Source: Bacteroidales bacterium (lineage in GTDB: Bacteria; Bacteroidota; Bacteroidia; Bacteroidales; UBA932). Taken from it: 64,000 bases of DNA. Where the stretch lies: NCBI GenBank assembly GCA_015060225.1, contig SUYX01000008.1, positions 1 through 64,000 on the forward strand. Direction: 5' to 3'. Both the position numbers and the translations under genes were made by a program. Under the pieces are notes generated by a model that did not search any database, was not told the origin of the DNA, and saw nothing but the letters and a program-made list of their open reading frames with translations. Positions 61,645 through 64,000 of the stretch are shown here, in pieces (the stretch's first letter is position 1; each line of letters opens with the position of its first letter).

Positions 61645-62331
61645 TTAGTCATTCTTCAGTTCCCCAAAGAGCATATCCATGAACTCTACGGTTGTGCTCT
61701 GCATCTTGAATACAACGTCGGATACCTGGTTGGTGAGGAAGTTGTATCCGAAATATGCCATAATTCCCACAATGAGGCCGGCAACGGTTGTTACCATTGC
61801 GGTGTATATTCCTCCCGACAAAAGAGTGATATCTATGTTGCTTCCAGCCTGTGCCATATTGAAGAATGCCTGCACCATTCCCATAACTGTACCGAGGAAT
61901 CCTATCATAGGGGCACCTCCGGCAATTGTAGCAAGCATAGGGAGCCCTTTTTCAAGTGCGGCAACCTCTATGTTTGCGGTGTTCTCAATGGAAACTTGAA
62001 TATCCTGGAGAGGACGTCCGAGCCTCTCAATACCTTTTTCAATCATCTTGGCGGTAGGGGTGGCAGTTTGCCTGCAAAGTTCCTGGGCCTGTGTTATTTT
62101 ACCGGCCTTTACATACTCCTTTATCTGCCCCATGAATGCTGCATCCACCTTGGAGGCCTTTCTTATGGTACTCCATTTCATTGCAAAAAGGTATATTGTA
62201 ACAATTGAAAGCAGCAGCAGGGGTATCATTAGCCATCCTCCCTTGCATGCCATATCTATTAGTGAAAATTCAAGTTCCGGCTGAGCTGCAGCCACTGCTG
62301 CTGCATTTGCCTGTAAAAATGTAAATAGCAT
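61645..62331 (-). CDS. exbB: MotA/TolQ/ExbB proton channel family protein
   Basis: LPMLATIAGGAPMIGFLGTVMGMVQAF, TALMV-like TAMVTTVAGLIVGI. Confidence 0.93.
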   Translation of the reverse strand: MLFTFLQANAAAVAAAQPELEFSLIDMACKGGWLMIPLLLLSIVTIYLFAMKWSTIRKASKVDAAFMGQIKEYVKAGKITQAQELCRQTATPTAKMIEKGIERLGRPLQDIQVSIENTANIEVAALEKGLPMLATIAGGAPMIGFLGTVMGMVQAFFNMAQAGSNIDITLLSGGIYTAMVTTVAGLIVGIMAYFGYNFLTNQVSDVVFKMQSTTVEFMDMLFGELKND

Positions 62332-62365
62332 ATAAGTCCGTTGTATTTTGCTTGCAAAGATAATT

Positions 62366-63115
62366 CTAATACTCAATTTCTACAAGGAACAAAGCGTTTC
62401 CCGGTACTGAGTGGCCGGCTGCGCACCTGTTTTTTTGCAGCAGCATCTGCTGTATCCATTGCGGTTCCTTTTTCCCGAACCCCACATCCAAAAGGGATCC
62501 TACCATGGCCCTTACCATATTTCTGAGGAACCTGTTTGCAGTTACAGTAAAAACAAAGTGGCTTGCGTTTTCAAAAGTTGGAGCATCGAGCGGCTCCCAA
62601 TATGCCTGAGTGACATTGCAGATGGAGGTCTTGTTGCCTCCTCCAAGTTTCTCCAGGCTCGTAAAATCCTGTTCTCCAATAAAATATTTGGCCGCTTCAT
62701 TCATTTTTCCAAAATCCAGCCTTGGTGGAAGAAAATAGGAAAATTCAGAACAAAAAGGGTCTTTAGTTGTATGTATGTAGTATTTATAGGTTCTGCTTCT
62801 GGCACTGAATCTGGCATGCAAATCTTCGTCAACCTGCCATATGTTGTGAATGGCTATCCCTTTGGGTAAAATGGCATTCAATTTGTATATGGTTGTAGGG
62901 CCGCAGGATACGGGGCTGCCGATATCAAAGTGGGCAATGTAGTTCCTTGCATTTACACCGGTGTCTGTTCTCCCTGCTCCAACTGCCTGTATTGGGGTTT
63001 TGAAGAGGGTTGACAAGGCATTCTGGAGCTCTGCCTGAACGCTGTTGGCATTTTCCTGAATCTGCCAGCCGCAAAATGCGGAGCCATTGTAGGACAAACA
63101 AATGAAATATCTCAT
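62366..63115 (-). CDS. truA: tRNA pseudouridine(38-40) synthase TruA
   Basis: YNGSAFCGWQIQENANSVQAELQNAL, AGRTDTGVNA, FLRNMVRAMVGSLLDVG. Confidence 0.96.
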   Translation of the reverse strand: MRYFICLSYNGSAFCGWQIQENANSVQAELQNALSTLFKTPIQAVGAGRTDTGVNARNYIAHFDIGSPVSCGPTTIYKLNAILPKGIAIHNIWQVDEDLHARFSARSRTYKYYIHTTKDPFCSEFSYFLPPRLDFGKMNEAAKYFIGEQDFTSLEKLGGGNKTSICNVTQAYWEPLDAPTFENASHFVFTVTANRFLRNMVRAMVGSLLDVGFGKKEPQWIQQMLLQKNRCAAGHSVPGNALFLVEIEY

Positions 63116-63209
63116 AAAAAAACAGTAAATTTGCAGGTTGCATTTGCACAGCAGTGCAAAATTAGTGATTGGAAGAGGATTTTAAAAATTTAAGATATAA
63201 AACATTCAT

Positions 63210-64000
63210 ATGGAAACTGTTAACATTAAGGAATTGAATGAGAGAATCCAGAAGGAGAGTGCTTTTGTAGATATCATCTCAATGGAGATGAACAAAGTTA
63301 TTGTAGGGCAGAAGCATCTGGTTGAGAATCTCCTTATAGGACTTCTTGCAGACGGACACATTCTTCTTGAGGGTATGCCTGGCCTGGCAAAGACCTTGGC
63401 TATAAATACCTTGGCAAATATTGTGGATGCAAAGTTCAGCAGAATACAGTTTACACCTGACCTTTTGCCTGCAGATGTCATTGGTACAATGATATACAGC
63501 CAGAAGAGCGAGCAGTTCCAGGTAAAGCAGGGCCCTATCTTTGCAAACTTCGTACTTGCAGATGAGATTAACCGTTCCCCTGCAAAGGTTCAGAGTGCCC
63601 TTCTTGAGGCAATGCAGGAGAGACAGGTTACAATTGGTGACAATACATACAAACTTCCAATGCCTTTCCTTGTAATGGCAACACAGAACCCGGTTGAGCA
63701 GGAGGGTACCTATCCGCTTCCAGAGGCGCAGGTAGACCGTTTCATGCTCAAGGTTGTGGTAAGTTACCCTAAGAAGGAGGAGGAGAAACTCATCATTAAG
63801 ATGCACAATGCAAGGGAGTTCCCTAAAGCCTCTGCAGTTCTCAAACCTGAGGATATAGTAAGGGCACGCGAGGTGGTTAAGGATGTGTACATGGATGAGA
63901 AAATAGAAAAATACATCGTTGATATAGTTTATGCAACCCGTACTCCCGACGAGTATGGCCTGGGCAAACTGAAGGATCTCATCTCATACGGAGCATCACC
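63210..64000 (+). CDS. MoxR-family AAA ATPase, 3' truncated by the window edge
   Basis: Starts at ATG 63210; HILLEGMPGLAKTLAINTLA Walker A, LADEINRSPAKVQSALLEAMQERQVTI, MATQNPVEQEGTYPLPEAQVDRF. Confidence 0.94.
   Translation, partial: METVNIKELNERIQKESAFVDIISMEMNKVIVGQKHLVENLLIGLLADGHILLEGMPGLAKTLAINTLANIVDAKFSRIQFTPDLLPADVIGTMIYSQKSEQFQVKQGPIFANFVLADEINRSPAKVQSALLEAMQERQVTIGDNTYKLPMPFLVMATQNPVEQEGTYPLPEAQVDRFMLKVVVSYPKKEEEKLIIKMHNAREFPKASAVLKPEDIVRAREVVKDVYMDEKIEKYIVDIVYATRTPDEYGLGKLKDLISYGAS

Noticed and set aside
1-64000. CRISPR array, prophage or transposase-type mobile element
   Set aside because: No regularly spaced repeats and no cas, phage structural or transposase genes seen; the only recombinase is the serine invertase.

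Overview
This 64 kb window reads as a Bacteroidales/Bacteroidota chromosome. The evidence is SusC/SusD pairs, BACON domains, TAnnTTTG-type promoters and A-rich leaders without Shine-Dalgarno sequences. Housekeeping content: gdhA (5' truncated), murI, dxs, a tRNA cluster (Thr-Tyr-Gly-Thr)-tuf-tRNA-Trp-secE-nusG-rplKAJL-rpoBC, purA, ssb, aroE, lysS, recJ, a type IIA topoisomerase A subunit, aroK, rluB-like, era, exbBD, truA and a 3'-truncated MoxR ATPase. The accessory part (about 1-16 kb) holds two divergent SusC/SusD operons. The left one ends in a BACON/M64-type metallopeptidase, followed by an Mpi-like serine recombinase. The most interesting structure is a perfect 80-bp inverted repeat (9698-9777 and 10449-10528) covering the 5'UTR, start codon and signal-peptide codons of both divergent susC genes. 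It encloses a 671-bp intergenic segment with a recognisable promoter, and so is a strong candidate for an invertible promoter (phase-variation) switch. Other notable items: an over-represented octamer TGTCGGGA/TCCCGACA (at least 21 copies by eye), a structured repeat-like element downstream of the topoisomerase gene, a fused tandem ABC-2 permease in an operon with no ATPase, and decayed repeats at 60-61 kb. All family calls come from reading motifs; no searches were run.
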